A stretch of 64,000 nt of DNA from Acanthochlamys bracteata (Eukaryota > Streptophyta > Magnoliopsida > Pandanales > Velloziaceae): positions 8,316,463 through 8,380,462 of the forward strand of contig CM034134.1 of the NCBI GenBank assembly GCA_019914995.1, given 5' to 3'. This document shows, piece by piece, positions 1 through 13,009 of this stretch. Under the pieces are notes generated by a model. The model searched no databases. It worked only from the letters and a program-made list of their open reading frames with translations, and was not told the DNA's origin. Numbering within the stretch: position 1 is the first letter of the stretch; the number at the start of each line of letters is the position of its first letter. Both the position numbers and the translations under genes were made by a program.

Positions 1-280
1 TTAAACTCGCTGTATCAAGCTTCAAGGTCCATGACTGGAGTCTTTTCGGAACAGGATCTGCCTGAGAGAATATATTCCCGACACTGGGTATCTCATTCGT
101 ACTTTCAGAAGAAAGGAGTCGCTATACTTTCTTGGATTTGTCTTGATAGTGCTCCTGTCTTGTGATGGCATGTATATTTTGTTATCTTGTGATACATGTC
201 TCTACTTTGCCGCTGTTGTTCTGATCGTCATTGACTGATAGAAACGAAATAAATTTCAAATTTCTGTGAATATATGCTTA
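1..280 (+). other. 3' end of an upstream plus-strand gene (partial)
   Basis: The first 165 bases are less AT-rich than the DNA that follows, and an AATAAA-type polyadenylation signal lies near 247, so this looks like the last exon and 3' UTR of a gene beginning left of the window. Two readings are possible. Frame 3 ends at a TGA at 63-65 after 20 codons (ending FKVHDWSLFGTGSA). Frame 1 is open from the edge to a TGA at 163-165. I do not recognise either product and cannot choose between them. From about 280 on the sequence becomes ordinary AT-rich intergenic DNA. Confidence 0.35.
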
Positions 281-534
281 AATCTTTCTGAGCTGGGGTT
301 GTTTTGCTTTGGAGTAGGTTTCTTAAGAGCTGAGTCATTATATACGTCTACTTTGCCAATGCTGATAGAGGGTTTATTAGACCATCAATTATTAAATGGA
401 CCAATTCAAAATACTGGGCAAGTGAAGGGATTCTTTTGATTTTAAATTTTAATACCATCAAAATTTTATTTTTTACTAATTTTATGTTTGTGAAATTTAT
501 TTTTGCTAAATTTATCTTAGACGTGTTAATTTTA

Positions 535-795
535 CTTTTTTGGCTAAATTTTGATTCGAACAGTTCATATATTTTAATTATATAAAAAATTCAGAATTTT
601 ATTTTTACTGTAGAATTTTAGTTTCAATTTTTTTATTTGCATATTTTCAATACAATTATGTATTTTTAAAATTTATAGAAACATAAATACTAAATTTTAT
701 TTTCATTTTATTTTTTAAAAAATTTTATTTTATTTTTAATTTTTTATTTTTATAAAATTAAATTACGGATATTTGAAATAAGTTCTTAATGCAAA
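535..795. repeat. AT-rich dispersed repeat, family 2 (copy 1)
   Basis: This stretch shares an extended match with 11130-11411, including the same succession of motifs: CAGTTCATATATTTTAATTA, AAAAATTCAGAA, TTTTCAATACAATTAT and a terminal TTACGGATATTTGAAA. The order and spacing agree, so the two are copies of one element and not chance AT-rich similarity. The right end here reads GGATATTTGAAATAAG. No coding capacity is visible. Confidence 0.55.
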
Positions 796-1009
796 CCAAT
801 TCACTACTGCAGCTGATGTCCATCAAACATACTGAACCAAAAAAAAATAAAAAAAAACAAAGGGTTATTTGAAAGGAAGCAGAAGATGTTGGTTAAATAG
901 TTGCTCTCTGAATGCAGTGTGTTTGTCGCTGTCTGTCCTTCTCTCTCTCTCTCTTTTTGCTTCCACTGTTTGCGTCTCGGTTCCTGATTCACATACCCGA
1001 CAAACAAAC

Positions 1010-3210
1010 AATATAATGGGCCTTCAGTGGGCCTCACTTTTTTTCTTATTTGGGCCCACCATTACCATTTGTCTACGATCGCCAATCTATATCTATTATA
1101 ATTTTTTTTTTTTATCTGCACCTCTCTTACTTGATCATGACAACATTATTTTTAAAGGGCAGTTTTCGTTTTCCATTTTGATAAAAATTATTATCAAATT
1201 TTTTATTATATATTTTTTAATAAATTTTTATAATAAATTATAAAATTATTTAAAATTTTAAGAAAGTATAGAAAAATTTTATATAGTAAATTTTATTTAT
1301 TTTTTTATCAAATAAACTCACACTTATTTTAAAAAAATTTTTAAAATTAATTGTATATTATAAAATCATTTATTTTAAGCACTGTTAAATATTTTCCGTA
1401 GATGTTTGAAATAAGTTTTTTGGAATAACTATGCAAAGCTTGGTGCACTGTATTGCAAGTGCAATGACGTGCATACACGTGTACTAAACAACTACTGAAG
1501 TGCACAAAGAGGGACCTTATTGTGCGAAAAGAGATTAAGAGGGGCCCGATAATGCACACACTCCTAAAAATTCTAGTTTTACAATGGGCCCTTAGTGGGC
1601 CCTTATAGGCTGGGCTATCACTGGTTCTCTGGATCCGTATAACGAAATCTTTCTATAATGTTACCTAGAAGACTTGACACTAGTGTTTCCGGAAGCATCA
1701 ACTTAAATCCTAGATATTTGCACTGCTTAAACTCGTGTTACGGTTAATTTTCGTCATAAAATTTTATAATTATTTATTTTATTATTTTTTAAAATAAAAA
1801 ATAAATTTATTATTCAAAAGTTTTAAAATATTTTTTATTTTATAAAAAAATTTTGAAAAGTATTTCAAATATCTCTTTAATTATGAGAGAAGAAAGTTTG
1901 CGTTTTCTCAATTTTTGATTTAACAGGTGTTTATATAGATGATCATAATACATAATATTGTTCGTAAGCTTTCAACGACTAATGAAACCAAAATAATTTT
2001 GTTTTCATGTTTTTTAAGGGTAAGAATAGTGGGACCCAGAATTGAATGGCAGAGCTGCACGTGTTTTTCACTTGAGGGTTTTTGTTTCTTTGCAGGCTTT
2101 AAATTACTGGCCCATGAAAGTTTTGATCTTACAGGGCCCCACTTCTCTTTTTGGGCCTGTATTGTGGGCCCATAACAGTATCTGCAGGAAAATTTCACAT
2201 GCCTTGCTGTAACTTTGTTTATTATTAATTCTTTTTCTTCTAAAAGCAGAGATTCAAAATTTTTGATAGAACACTTCATTGAAACTTTGTTGAGGTTTGA
2301 CTTTTAAATTCAACTTTTTTAGCAAAAGATTCAATTTGAAAACAAAAATTGCAAAATTTAACACGATGTATTGAAATTTTAAAAAAAAAATATCAGACTA
2401 GGACTTAAAATATCTCGACTTCGATTGAAGGGGCCTTTGGATCAAGAGCCTTGCAAAAAGTTATTCCTTGATTCCTCATCATGAAAGTTCACTGAGCTGT
2501 TTTAATCCACCTTTAACTTTTTGCTGCACCTAGAAAACCTAATTATAATTTCCAGGTAATAGACATTATTAATCAGTTTGATAATTTTTTTAACTTTTTA
2601 TAGTTTATTTAGTAATTTTTTATAAATTTTATAATTTGTTTAAAATATAAAAATTTGCGTCGGAGAATTGTAATATAATTTATTCTTATTCTTAATATCT
2701 TTTTAAAAAAGTTTTAAAAATGATATAGAAAAATTTATTTTATAATTGATCTCAAACATTACCTGCACAATCAGGAGAGTATTTGAAAGTATTTTTAAAA
2801 TAAAATTTTTTAATAAAAAATATTTTATTTTTTAAATAAATTTTATTTTGTTAAGTAAAAAATAATAATAGAATTTTTTTTATACTTTCTAAATTTTTAA
2901 AAAATTTTAAATATTATAAAAATATATTTAAACTATATAATTAAAAATTAAAAAATTATTTTTAAAATAAACGATGCCAAAAGTCCCCAAATTTATAGAT
3001 CCGTTTGTTCTTCAGTAGAATCTATTCTAGATTTTCTCTTTCTTTTGTTATTATTATATGATTTTGTGTAGAAACATATTGAATTACAGTTCAAATTAAA
3101 AAAAAACAATTGCAAGGACAAAAAGATAAAGATGGGCTTAGATAACGGGCCGTGACGGGATAAATAGAGCTCAATAAGCGGGTCCTGTCCATTATGGTGG
3201 GCCCAACCTG
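1010..3210. promoter_or_regulatory. Clusters of site II-type TGGGCC/T elements
   Basis: Four islands carry site II motifs: 1017-1056 (three TGGGCC), 1541-1616 (a GGGGCCC, two TGGGCC and a TGGGCT), 2109-2170 (GGCCCA on plus, GGGCCCC, two TGGGCC) and 3133-3203 (TGGGCT, TGGGCC). Class I TCP factors are known to bind TGGGCY/GTGGGNCC sites, which cluster in promoters of plant housekeeping genes. No gene can be seen next to these islands, so their role here is an inference: decayed promoters, unannotated non-coding transcripts, or distal elements of the TCP gene 5-7 kb away. Confidence 0.35.
2770..2970. repeat. AT-rich foldback repeat, family 1
   Basis: This copy begins GAGTATTTGAAAGTATTTTT, runs through blocks of A/T with the order typical of the family (AAATAAATTTTATTTT, then AATAATA, then TTAAAAATTAAAAAATTATT) and ends AAACGATGCCAAA. 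The two ends are imperfect reverse complements, giving a foldback structure of about 200 bp. The same layout recurs at least ten times in the window. Confidence 0.45.
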
Positions 3211-4651
3211 CTCCCCAGAGAGCAGGTTTCCGGCCTTGTTTCTTCATCCAGACGGCAGTGACGTCAGCAACGTTTGGGTTCCAGGTTCCAGCCCACTAAG
3301 ATTCCAACTATCCGATGACGGGCGGTTTTCTTCACTCCTGTGGGTCCCGCTAAAACAATGTTAAATTGTTTTTTCCTTGAAAATATTTTTAAAACTTGGG
3401 CCATTACTTCAAATTTTATGAAAAATCACACAAGAAATTTTCAAGTACAAAAAAATCAAAATTTTTTGTTTTGTTCCGCACTATATTTTTTATTCAATTT
3501 CAAGTAATTTCTATATTTAATTATAATTTTAAATTTTAAATTTTATTTTTATTCACATAAAATTTTATTTTAATTTAATTTTACATCAAACTTCTTTCTA
3601 CATATTTTAATTGCTATCTTGAATTCTTTTCATCAAATTTTATTTTTTACTTACTATTACGGAACTCAATTTTAAATAAATGAAATACGTTCTTAAAAAA
3701 ATTGAGCTAATTTAATATCGATCTTAATTAAGTATACTAGTATTATGCCTTCAATTACTTAAGCACTCTTTAGAAATTAGAAGATAAATAGGGTTTTCTA
3801 AATGTTTCGTGATATTATTTAAAAAGGAAACAATTTACAATTATTGGAGCAAAGATTTTGTTTAGATTGAAGAATCTTGATTAATAAGTTTTATAGACAA
3901 CAAGCAAATGGAGATATCTTGTTATTATTAAAATATAATTAACTTATTTAAGAAGATTTTTTTTATCCTAACAATTTTTTAAATTTCACGTAAGATATAA
4001 ATAATATAAAAATTGTTGAGCTTAGCTTGTCCCATGAGCATTCTTGTCGTTAAATAATTAGAAACGACAGCTTTTTTTAAGTTTCACTTAATCATTGCTC
4101 ACGGGAAACCGTCGCCATTTTATTTTCTTACCTAATTCTATTGACGAAATTTAAAGTCTGCAAATATATTTAATTGTATAGTCAATTAAATTGGCTATAT
4201 AAATTAACATAGATCCGTATAATAATCGTATCAAAATTTTAATTTAAAATTTATATATTTATATAATCATTTAACTCATTTAATATTTCAATCAAATTTA
4301 AATTAATTATTTAATAATTAAGATTTTTAAAATAAAAATTAGAAATACTAGTTTTTAATAATAATAAGTAAATTTATTGGTACTATATTCAAGACAAAAA
4401 ATATTAATTTTTTTACAAAGATTAATAAATTAAGTTTAACAAAAATAGTAATAAGCTAAGAAAAAATATGTAATTTGAATTAAATTCAATGATATTATTC
4501 TCAATATATTTTATATATTAGATAAAATATGTTACACAAATATACAATTAAAATATTTAAATCAGTTCGAACTGAATTCGATCCTATTTAATTTATTTGG
4601 TTAACTTTAGATTGATTATCTAAATTTTGCTAAAATTTAATCGAAGTCTAA

Positions 4652-4683
<32 letters not shown>

Positions 4684-5124
4684 AATTTATTAAATAATAT
4701 TTTAAAAATAAGAGTAACTATGTAAAAAAAGAATACATATATTTTTCGTAAATATATATATATATTGGCTGATGCGTGACATTATTATTTGTACCAATAT
4801 CAATAAGTTTTTTATTTTTCTTTCTTCGTCGAGAAATTGATGAACTTGTGAGAGTTGAAATGAAACACATCACAGGCAACCCTGTTTTGTGCTTCATGTC
4901 CCCCTTACTCCTTCAAGTACTGACCTATTCTTTTATATCTTTTTTTCTTTCCGAAAATATTCAAACTTTTGTTTTGCATATATCAAACTTCATGTAAATT
5001 CCAAAAAAAAAAAAAAAATTCATTTACTTCTCACTAATTTAGTGCTCTTAATTAAATATATTCAATCAACCTTAAATAAATTTTTTAGGCACTTGTTAAT
5101 ATTTTTATAATTGGATTGATTTGG

Positions 5125-5328
5125 GTGTACTTAGCAAAGCGTTTTAAAAAAATAATTTTTTTATTTTTTGATTCATATTTTTTAATATATTTTTAATAAA
5201 TATTTATAATATTTATTTAAAACTTTAAAAATATAAAAAAAATTATGAAGTGAAATTTTTTTATTATTTTTTAAAAATAAATTATATTTTAAAAATTTTA
5301 TTTTAAAAATATTTTCAAATGCCGACTT
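5125..5328. repeat. AT-rich foldback repeat, family 1 (reverse orientation)
   Basis: The stretch starts CTTAGCAAAGCGTTTTAAAA and ends ATATTTTCAAATGCCGAC, the reverse complement of the ends seen in other copies (for example 56615-56835). The interior has the usual order of A/T blocks reversed. It is non-coding. Confidence 0.45.
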
Positions 5329-5794
5329 ATATATGTGTGACTAAGAATAGGAGAGCTCCATATAAGGTAAGCTTTTTCTAGGGACCCATTTACTTGATAA
5401 GCATATTTTGAAGTCCTTTTCCTACACTAGTTGGAAATATATAGGTCAAGGATTGGGGTGGAATGTTTTCCTTTCAAACTATGTGTTTATTTTGTTATAA
5501 AAAAGTCAAGAAAATAAAAATTTTAAAATAAATATTACTATATTTATTAAAAAATATTTTTGAATTATTTTTTGATAAATAAATAAGTCTGGATATAAAG
5601 TTTTTGCTCTCTTCATCCACTACTATTAAATTTAGTAATTTTTATAATTATAAAGCATCCTAAAGATAAGCTCAATTCATTAATATCTTGATTTGTATAT
5701 GACAAAGAATGTCAGCTTGTTGATGTATACGCTTTTAATTTGTAGTAGAGCATTAGTCTCTATCTAAGTTTGAACTCCACGACGGTGAGCGTTC

Positions 5795-6025
5795 CGTATT
5801 GTTTATAAAATAAAAATTTTTTTAAATATAAAGTTTATTTTTTAAAAAATAAATTTTATTTATTTATTTTCAAAAAAATAAAAATATATAATAAAAATTT
5901 TATAATGTAAAACTTTTTATATTTTTTACTTTTTTAAATAAATTTTTAAATATTTATAAAATATATATTAAAAAATTAAAAATTAAAAAATTATTTTTTG
6001 ATAAGCTAAACCAAATAGTTCTGAA
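5795..6025. repeat. AT-rich foldback repeat, family 1
   Basis: TTTATAAAATAAAAATTTTT at the left and ATTATTTTTTGATAAGCTAA followed by ACCAAATAG at the right match the ends of the copy at 56615-56835. The interior AATATATAATAAAAATTTTA and GTAAAAC blocks are also shared. It is non-coding. Confidence 0.5.
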
Positions 6026-6404
6026 AATTCATATTTGAGAATATCCGTTCATACCAAAATTTAAAATTTTATTTAAAAATTTATTAAAAATATAAAATAG
6101 AAAGTTGAAACTAAAAATTTTCTTAGATACAACTATAAGAAAAAGAATTTTGCAAAAACTTTTTCTTGTGTGATAGTTATAAAGGAAGGCAAGAGAGTAA
6201 TACAATGAATTATGACTTGGTAGTGAGACAAGTGCTCATGGGGAGTTGCAGGTCTGATGGAAATCAAGTAGCAACATTGACAGAACTGTGCCTGAATATT
6301 GTTTTGTTCTTCTTCCTAAATTTAATTTAGAGCACATCTATTTATTTAAAAATATTTGTATAAAATTATTATAAAAAATATTAATAAAAATAAATATATT
6401 GAAG

Positions 6405-6640
6405 CTATTTGAAAGTGCTTATTAAATAAATCTAAATCAGAAAATTTTTTAAATTTTAAAATTTTAAAATTTATTTTTATCTAAAAAATAATAAGTAATA
6501 ACAAATTTACGACATAAAATTTTTATATTTTTAATTTTAAAATTTTTTTAAATATTCTCAAAAAATTATTAAAAATATAAAATCAAAATTAAAAAAAATT
6601 GAAAACTAATAAGCACTCTAAAACATATTTAATATTATTT
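6405..6640. repeat. AT-rich foldback repeat, family 1
   Basis: The left end reads ATTTGAAAGTGCTTATTAAA and the right end AACTAATAAGCACTCTAAAA, a fairly clear inverted pair (AGTGCTTATTA against TAATAAGCACT). The interior shows the family's ACGACATAAAATTTTTATAT block. The copy is immediately followed by another one. Confidence 0.55.
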
Positions 6641-6644
6641 AGAA

Positions 6645-6870
6645 ATGTTTATGAAATAAAAAATATTTTTATTTTTTTAAAAATAAGTTTCAATTGTTTG
6701 AATTAAAAATAATAATAAAAATAAGCGTTAAAAAATCTCACACGTAAAATTTTTTTATATTTTTTTAAATTTTTAAATAAATTTTTTAAATATTTATAAT
6801 AAATATATTAAAAATATAAATTAAAAATTAAAAAATTATTTTTAAAAAATTATAATCCAAACAGCCCCTT
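6645..6870. repeat. AT-rich foldback repeat, family 1
   Basis: The element runs from TATTTAGAAATGTTTATGAA to AAATTATAATCCAAACAGCC. The interior has the conserved CACGTAAAATTTTTTTATAT block and the run AAATTAAAAATTAAAAAATT. It lies head to tail with the preceding copy. Confidence 0.5.
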
Positions 6871-8084
6871 AGGGCGGTTGAAATTCCAATACTCATTCTT
6901 TCTGCTTTAAAAAAAATTATAAAACAAACTCTCATTCTTTCGATTAAAATTTTTGGAATGCATCTTTTACTCACTTTATTAACATTTTATTTTAAAAGAC
7001 TCGTTTGGTGTGCAGATAAAACTTGAAACATAAATGCGTTAACTAATAGCTGTATATCGATTATTTAATTAATTACTTCCAATTTTAATTTCCGAATATT
7101 CTGATACCTATACTGAAATTTTCAAAATTTTTACATATATAAAATTTAAATTTCTAAGTAAAAGAATAAACTTTATTAAATTTTTTTAAAAAAAAAGTTT
7201 AAAAGTAATAGGACTGTAATTTTTGTTTTTTTGTTTTTTTTTTGCACCGGGATCAACATGGTTTGAATTGAGTTGGATTGGTGAAACAAAAGCAACAAAA
7301 AGGCTAAAACCACAAAACCAAAAAGTAAACAATTAAAACGTATTAAATCTACGTGGTTAATTATTACTATGGTTTTAACAATTTGGTCCCACTAAAATTT
7401 ATTTTTATTTTTTAAATGATTAAAAGAGCATTTGCACGTGGACTGACCCCATCCAAAACCGGAGGAAAAAGAAACACCAAAGTAAAAAAAAAAACACAAA
7501 ATTGAAAACCGATAAAAAAGTTATCTTATAACAAAGAGAAGAAAAAACAAAGCTTTAAACTTATAAAGCAAAGCAAAAACATTTCCCCAAAAATTAACTC
7601 TTTTTTCTTTTTTCTCACTTTCTTAAGTTCTCTTTTATAATTTCAATTCTTGTCTTCAATAAAAAAAAGAAAAGAAAAACTAAAGTGTTACAAACAAATA
7701 ATTCTGACCTGCTAATTTCGTATCTTGAATAAACTAATTACAACTTTCAATATATACAATCATCCATTAGTAGCAATTATAAAGAATTATTAGATTTAAA
7801 AATGGAATAAAAAAATTTATTAGTAATTTGATTTGATAAGACACTCTTCTGCTATGCACACTCATTTAATCTAGTAGTTCAATATTTAATTAGATCATTA
7901 TAATTAATTTAAATTATCACAGGTCCGAAAAATAAATTTGTTAATTTTGTTTATATTTTTGTGTAATTATTCAACTGGTAAGTCTAATTATAATTGTTGC
8001 AACAGAATTAAAAGCTTTTTTTTTCCAACCCACCGCCTCCATGTCCTACGAAACTCCATCACCACCTTCTCCATTTTCATCTCT

Positions 8085-8104
8085 CTTCACTCTCTCTCTC
8101 TCTA
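8085..8104. repeat. CT microsatellite in the TCP leader/promoter
   Basis: A short pyrimidine run of TC repeats ends at about 8103, 300 bp upstream of the TCP start codon. Such CT-rich tracts are common around plant transcription starts. A CAT trinucleotide run follows at about 8300-8322. No clear TATA box could be assigned. Confidence 0.5.
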
Positions 8105-8409
8105 ATATGCAATTGAAATCAATGATACCTTGCAGTGCCCTACGATTTTCTCTCTGATCTCTTTTCAAAAACATGTGTTTCTTCTTCATTATGGTCCCCG
8201 TGAATTCTTAATTACTTCCGTAGAATTAAACCTAATCTTTTTCAAAAAAAAAATTTTTGTTCTAAACAAATTTTCTTTGTTGCGTTCTTATTCGTCAAGT
8301 GATCATCATCATCATCATCAATCAAGTGGTAGATTCCTAGTGTTTTTTTTTTCCTTGAGAGATTTTCAACATGAAATAATAGTAGTAATACTACTTTAGC
8401 TAATTAGGA

Positions 8410-9606
8410 ATGGAAGAATCTGCACTAGGAGGAGCTGGAGCTGGAGGCGGAGGCGGAGGACGGCGGCCGAACTTCCCACTCCAACTTCTCGAGAAAAAGA
8501 AAGAAGAGTCTTTTTCCGGCGCTATCGGAGCTTGTTCTAGCTCCGGCGGCGGATTTCCGTCTCTCGCTATCTCAACTGATTCCACTGATCACCAAACAGG
8601 TCAGTCTGCAGGAGGAGGAGGAGGAGGAGGAGGAACTGCTGCAGTGAAGAAACCGCCACCGAAGCGAGCGTCCACCAAAGACCGTCACACTAAAGTCGAC
8701 GGTCGCGGACGCCGCATTCGAATGCCTGCGCTCTGTGCGGCAAGAGTGTTTCAGTTGACAAGGGAGCTCGGCCACAAATCGGACGGCGAAACGATCGAAT
8801 GGTTACTGCAACAAGCGGAGCCTGCAGTTATTGCTGCTACCGGAACAGGTACTATTCCGGCAAACTTTACTTCACTCAACATCTCTCTACGGAGTTCGGG
8901 GTCCACTCTTTCGGCTCCGGCTTCTAGATCAGCTTCGTATTTCCATCTATCACCTCCTCCGCCACCGCCACCAGCCGCTGCCGCTCTCCGGTGGGACCAA
9001 AGCGCGTTGCTTAGCTTTCAACATGATAGTTCTAGTGAAGCGGCTGCGGCAAATATTCGTAAACGGAGATGGGAATCGGAGCAACAACAAGCACAGCAAC
9101 AGCAGCAACAGTTACAGATGGCAGCAGCATACAACGGCGTCGGTGGCGGTGGAGGCCAAGCTTTATGGATGGTAACAAACCCTAGTCCAGGTTCTAATCT
9201 TTCATCTGGAGCTGGAGGTAACGGAGGTGGTGGAACAGGAGAATCTGTTTTCGCATTTCCTCAGATGAGTAGTGCTGCAGCAGCTGCTGCGGCGATGTTT
9301 AGAGGTTCCGTACAAGGTAGTGGGTTACACTTTATGAATTTTCCGGCAACGCCAATGGCGTTGTTACCAAGTCAGCAGCTTGGACTCGGTTCATCAAGTT
9401 CAGTAGCTGGCGCTGCTGGTGGAGTTGATCATGGACATATGGGTATTCTTGCGGCGTTGAATGCCGCTGCTTACCGGAGTATGCCTGGTAGTAGTTCCAC
9501 CGATCATCATCATCATCAACAGCAGAGCAGACAGGCACATCACCATGGGCATACCGGAAGCGGCGCCGGCGAAAGGCAAGATAATATGAGCACCAGAGAC
9601 TCTTAA
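8410..9606 (+). CDS. Class I TCP transcription factor (TCP14/15/8-like)
   Basis: This is a single-exon gene of 398 codons for a nuclear DNA-binding protein. The TCP basic-helix-loop-helix domain lies at about residues 86-145. It begins [20 protein letters not shown], followed by the helices [10 protein letters not shown] and [19 protein letters not shown]. The shorter basic region is the class I (PCF) type, which binds GTGGGNCC/TGGGCY sites and usually promotes cell proliferation and hormone responses. The tail is low-complexity (Gly, Ala, Gln and His runs), with the conserved blocks [12 protein letters not shown] and GILAALN. Domain and tail recall Arabidopsis TCP14, but I will not fix the orthologue. 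The start is secure because an in-frame TAA lies at 8401-8403. The leader contains a two-codon upstream ORF near 8371. The GC-rich coding sequence contrasts sharply with its AT-rich surroundings. Confidence 0.95.
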   Translation: MEESALGGAGAGGGGGGRRPNFPLQLLEKKKEESFSGAIGACSSSGGGFPSLAISTDSTDHQTGQSAGGGGGGGGTAAVKKPPPKRASTKDRHTKVDGRGRRIRMPALCAARVFQLTRELGHKSDGETIEWLLQQAEPAVIAATGTGTIPANFTSLNISLRSSGSTLSAPASRSASYFHLSPPPPPPPAAAALRWDQSALLSFQHDSSSEAAAANIRKRRWESEQQQAQQQQQQLQMAAAYNGVGGGGGQALWMVTNPSPGSNLSSGAGGNGGGGTGESVFAFPQMSSAAAAAAAMFRGSVQGSGLHFMNFPATPMALLPSQQLGLGSSSSVAGAAGGVDHGHMGILAALNAAAYRSMPGSSSTDHHHHQQQSRQAHHHGHTGSGAGERQDNMSTRDS

Positions 9607-11129
9607 GCTAAAACGAAAGCTTAAAAAATTTCACAAGAGTTAATGACCGCCATCATTGTGAGTTCATCTTATGCATGAGTGCAATTTTTCAAAATTTTTA
9701 TAAATGTTTTTCCATGATTTTTCTGTAGATCATCGATTGATCGTTTCGTTTTTATTCTTTTGGTTTTTAATTTTGTTGAATATAATTCTACACATGCACA
9801 GACCATTACCATTCTTTTCTTTTCTGTTCTCCTTCCAGCTTGTTCTTTAGGGTTCTTTTTTTCTTTGCGTTTCTCATGAGTCGAACCTTTGATGAAGATA
9901 ATGATCTGTGTCATCTATGTATATATATGTTGGTGCTTATTTTATATGAACGTTTTCATGAACTGGCAATTTTAGTGCGTGTTTGTTTAAATACATAAAA
10001 TTATTTTTTAAAATAAATTAGAAATAAAATATATGAATTTGATAAATTCGGTATAATTAAGTAAGTAGAAAATAATAAAAATAAATTTGATGAATTTTGA
10101 AATAAAGTACAGTAATATTAAATAATTTCAGTGAATCTAAAAGAAGCTTTTCTATATACACCTACGTATACAATGGACAACGCTAGCTAGAATTACATTT
10201 AAATGAAAACTTTAGGCAAAGAAAGTGTTGATGATCATTTGAGAGAGAAGTGTTACAGTAGTAATAGAGTGATAAAGAGGAGACAGATAACCCTAAGAAA
10301 ACAAAAGGAGATCGATGACACTTTCTGAAATTGCTCCTGCTGATTCGGATATATATTAATTACGTATTTTAAATATTTATAATTGAATTTTATAAAAATA
10401 AAAAGTAAAAATTTTTAGAAATAAGTTAGTAGTTGAGTTTAATTTTTATGTTTCAATAGTATGTGAGTTGGAAACTAAAAAAATTATATTAAAAGATGTA
10501 TAAATAAAAAATTTAGAACTAAATTTTATATGTAAAAATAAAATTTTAAACTTTTTATACAAATAAAATTTATAAATTATTCAAAATATTGGATAGAATT
10601 TAGAAATAAAATACATACAAATATAGATCTGATTAATTATATATTGGATAGAATTAACAATATTTAATATAACGGTGGATATATATATAAATAAATATGC
10701 TCGTGCAATAGCAGGTAGCTAGCTAGCTGCTGAAAGCAACTCTCTACCAAATTAGAAGTCTTATATTATAGCTACCATATGAATGCAGGTATATATACCC
10801 AAATAATGGGAACAAGTTTTCTTTTAACTCGAGAAAAGAAAAAAAAAAGCCAACTTTTTCTCAATGTGTACGTAGTAGTATAATGCATATTGATTATGGC
10901 ATGTTTCAATTGCCTCGTGTAATTTTTTTTAATTATTATTTCAAATTTAATTTTTATTTTTATATCAAATTTTATTTTTAATCTTTGTTTGTGTTCCAAA
11001 TTATTTTCTGAATTTTACTATATCAAAATTTATATTTTAGGAACTTCAATTTTGATAAATTTATTTATGCAAACTCACTTTTATATTATAGATTAGTTGT
11101 TGGTTGTGTCTTCATAAAGTTTTACTTAG

Positions 11130-11411
11130 AGTGTGTTTCAAATGTCTATAATTTTATTTTTTTTATCAAATTTTAAATTTCGAATAGTTCATATATTTTA
11201 ATTATAATAAAAAATTCAGAACTTTATTTTTACATGCAAAATTTCAGTTTTAATTTTTTTATTTACATACTTTTCAATACAATTATATTTTTTTAATTTT
11301 AAAATAATTTTAAAAACTATTAAATATAAATACTGAACTCTATTTTTATTTTATTTTTCAAAAAATTCTATTTCTTATTTTTTACTTAGTTACGGATATT
11401 TAAAACACGCC
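11130..11411. repeat. AT-rich dispersed repeat, family 2 (copy 2)
   Basis: The left end AGTGTGTTTCAAATGTCT and the right end GGATATTTAAAACACGCC are imperfect inverted repeats. The interior matches 535-795 closely over roughly 250 bp. This looks like a non-autonomous MITE-type element. A target-site duplication could not be fixed with confidence. Confidence 0.5.
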
Positions 11412-13009
11412 TTTATAGAGTGTGTTAATTATTTCACCCAAAATTAACTTTTTTTTCAAAAAAATTCTTATAAATAATTCAAAATTTTTCAAAAAATTTT
11501 AAAAATTATTTCTGTGCAATAGACATGAATTTATTGATGAGATTGATTTTTGTTGTTGTAGTAGTAGCGTTTCATCATGAAGGTGGAAATAACAACAAAA
11601 AAAAAAAAAAAAATTGGATGGATTCATTTCATTGGAACGAATGAAAAGAAGGCAGAGAAGAGGAGCACAATACAACTGCTGGAGACCTGTCGGTTGTTTT
11701 GTTCCTATATTGAAGCTTTCATCACATGCCCTCTTAATTCACGCATTCCCCTCCAAAAATTATTAATACATCTAACCCCACCTCCCATTAATCATAGCCC
11801 CCCAAAAAAAAAAACTCAAACAAATCACTACCGTTCAATTCAGAATATCAAAGAATATTTGAAAAAAAAATATTTACGACAAAAAAATATTTTAATTTTT
11901 TAAAAAATAAATTCTGTTTTTAATTTTTAATTTTTTAAATAATACGATTTATTAAGAAATAAAAAATTAAAATGAAGTTTGTTAGCCTAAAGATAGGATG
12001 CTTGAAAAGAATGTTTGTACTATTTTTTATTCTAAATAAATTTTTATATTAAAATTTTTATAATATTTATTTTTTAAATTTAAAATAATATAAATAAATT
12101 ATATATCGTAAAATTTTATACGCAATTTATAATTATTGGTTTCTTTCTATTATTTGATCAGAAGAGAAAAGCAAGAGCAAGTATTTGACAGGGGTGTATA
12201 TAATATACATATCTATATATGGTTGGGTTTCAGGAGAGAAAACCAAACCCATCAATTGTGTCAGGTGAAATACATTGATAGATACTGAATACGTACGTGA
12301 GCAGTATCTTTGACTGTTAGCATTAATTATTTGCTTTCAGGATATCTCCTATGGCATGTCAGTGTTTCCGTTAAGTTCGAATTAGTAGCGAAAAGATCTG
12401 ATCAAAAAATAAATTAATTAATTTAGTTAGGTGCTAAAAAATATATTTATATATAAAAAAAATACTAATTTTTAAATAAATTTTTTATTTTGATATAGAG
12501 ATATGATTATATAAACTGTTATTATTTCAAATAATATGTTGATGGTAATATTAGTTTTCTCTGGAGAAAGTTTTGAAATGATGCATGTTTTGTAGCTACG
12601 CATACACTCATGGGCATGGCAAATTAATGGAAGATTTCTCGTTGATTGAGCTTAGTTGTGAAGAGTGTAGTTGGGATCCTTGAAGAAGAATTTAAAAAAA
12701 GAAAAGCTTTTTATATTCTATTATAGACATCATGAAAGATCTATCACACAAAGTTAATAAAAATTTTGGTTGAAAGGACAGAGTGTGTTGAATGATTTTG
12801 ATTCCTTTTTTTGAAGGTTCTAATAATTTCTTAATGACCCATTGTTTATGTATTATTCTTCATATATTTAAATTTACTTGATTAAATAAGGTTTAGTCTA
12901 ATAATAATGTATGATTGAGTTCCTATACTAAAAAAATTAATCAATCTTTTAAATATTAGTATTTCTTACTTATAAGCATATATTTATTTCAGTATTCAGT
13001 CAATGTACG

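Larger units (their letters stand above)
290..8080. other. Long gene-free AT-rich region upstream of the TCP gene
   Basis: I see no convincing gene in this stretch. The open frames are short, low-complexity and overlap on both strands. It holds degenerate AT-rich foldback repeats (listed separately), poly-A/T and (TA)n runs (for example about 4650-4680), and several GC-richer islands with TGGGCC/T motifs between 1.0 and 3.2 kb. The islands could be relics of promoters or distal regulatory DNA. Confidence 0.6.

Noticed and set aside
804..1243. Overlapping reading frames on both strands (77 and 124 codons)
   Set aside because: They overlap each other, are rich in Phe/Leu/Ser from CT- and T-rich DNA, and show no family resemblance.
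8572..8775. Minus-strand frame opposite the TCP gene
   Set aside because: It is the antisense shadow of the GC-rich TCP coding sequence; the long Ser run is the reverse of the Gly run.
11577..11903. 108-codon plus-strand frame beginning MKVEITTKKKKK
   Set aside because: It is driven by a poly-A run and AT-rich DNA; no domain, no conservation cue, no splice or promoter context.
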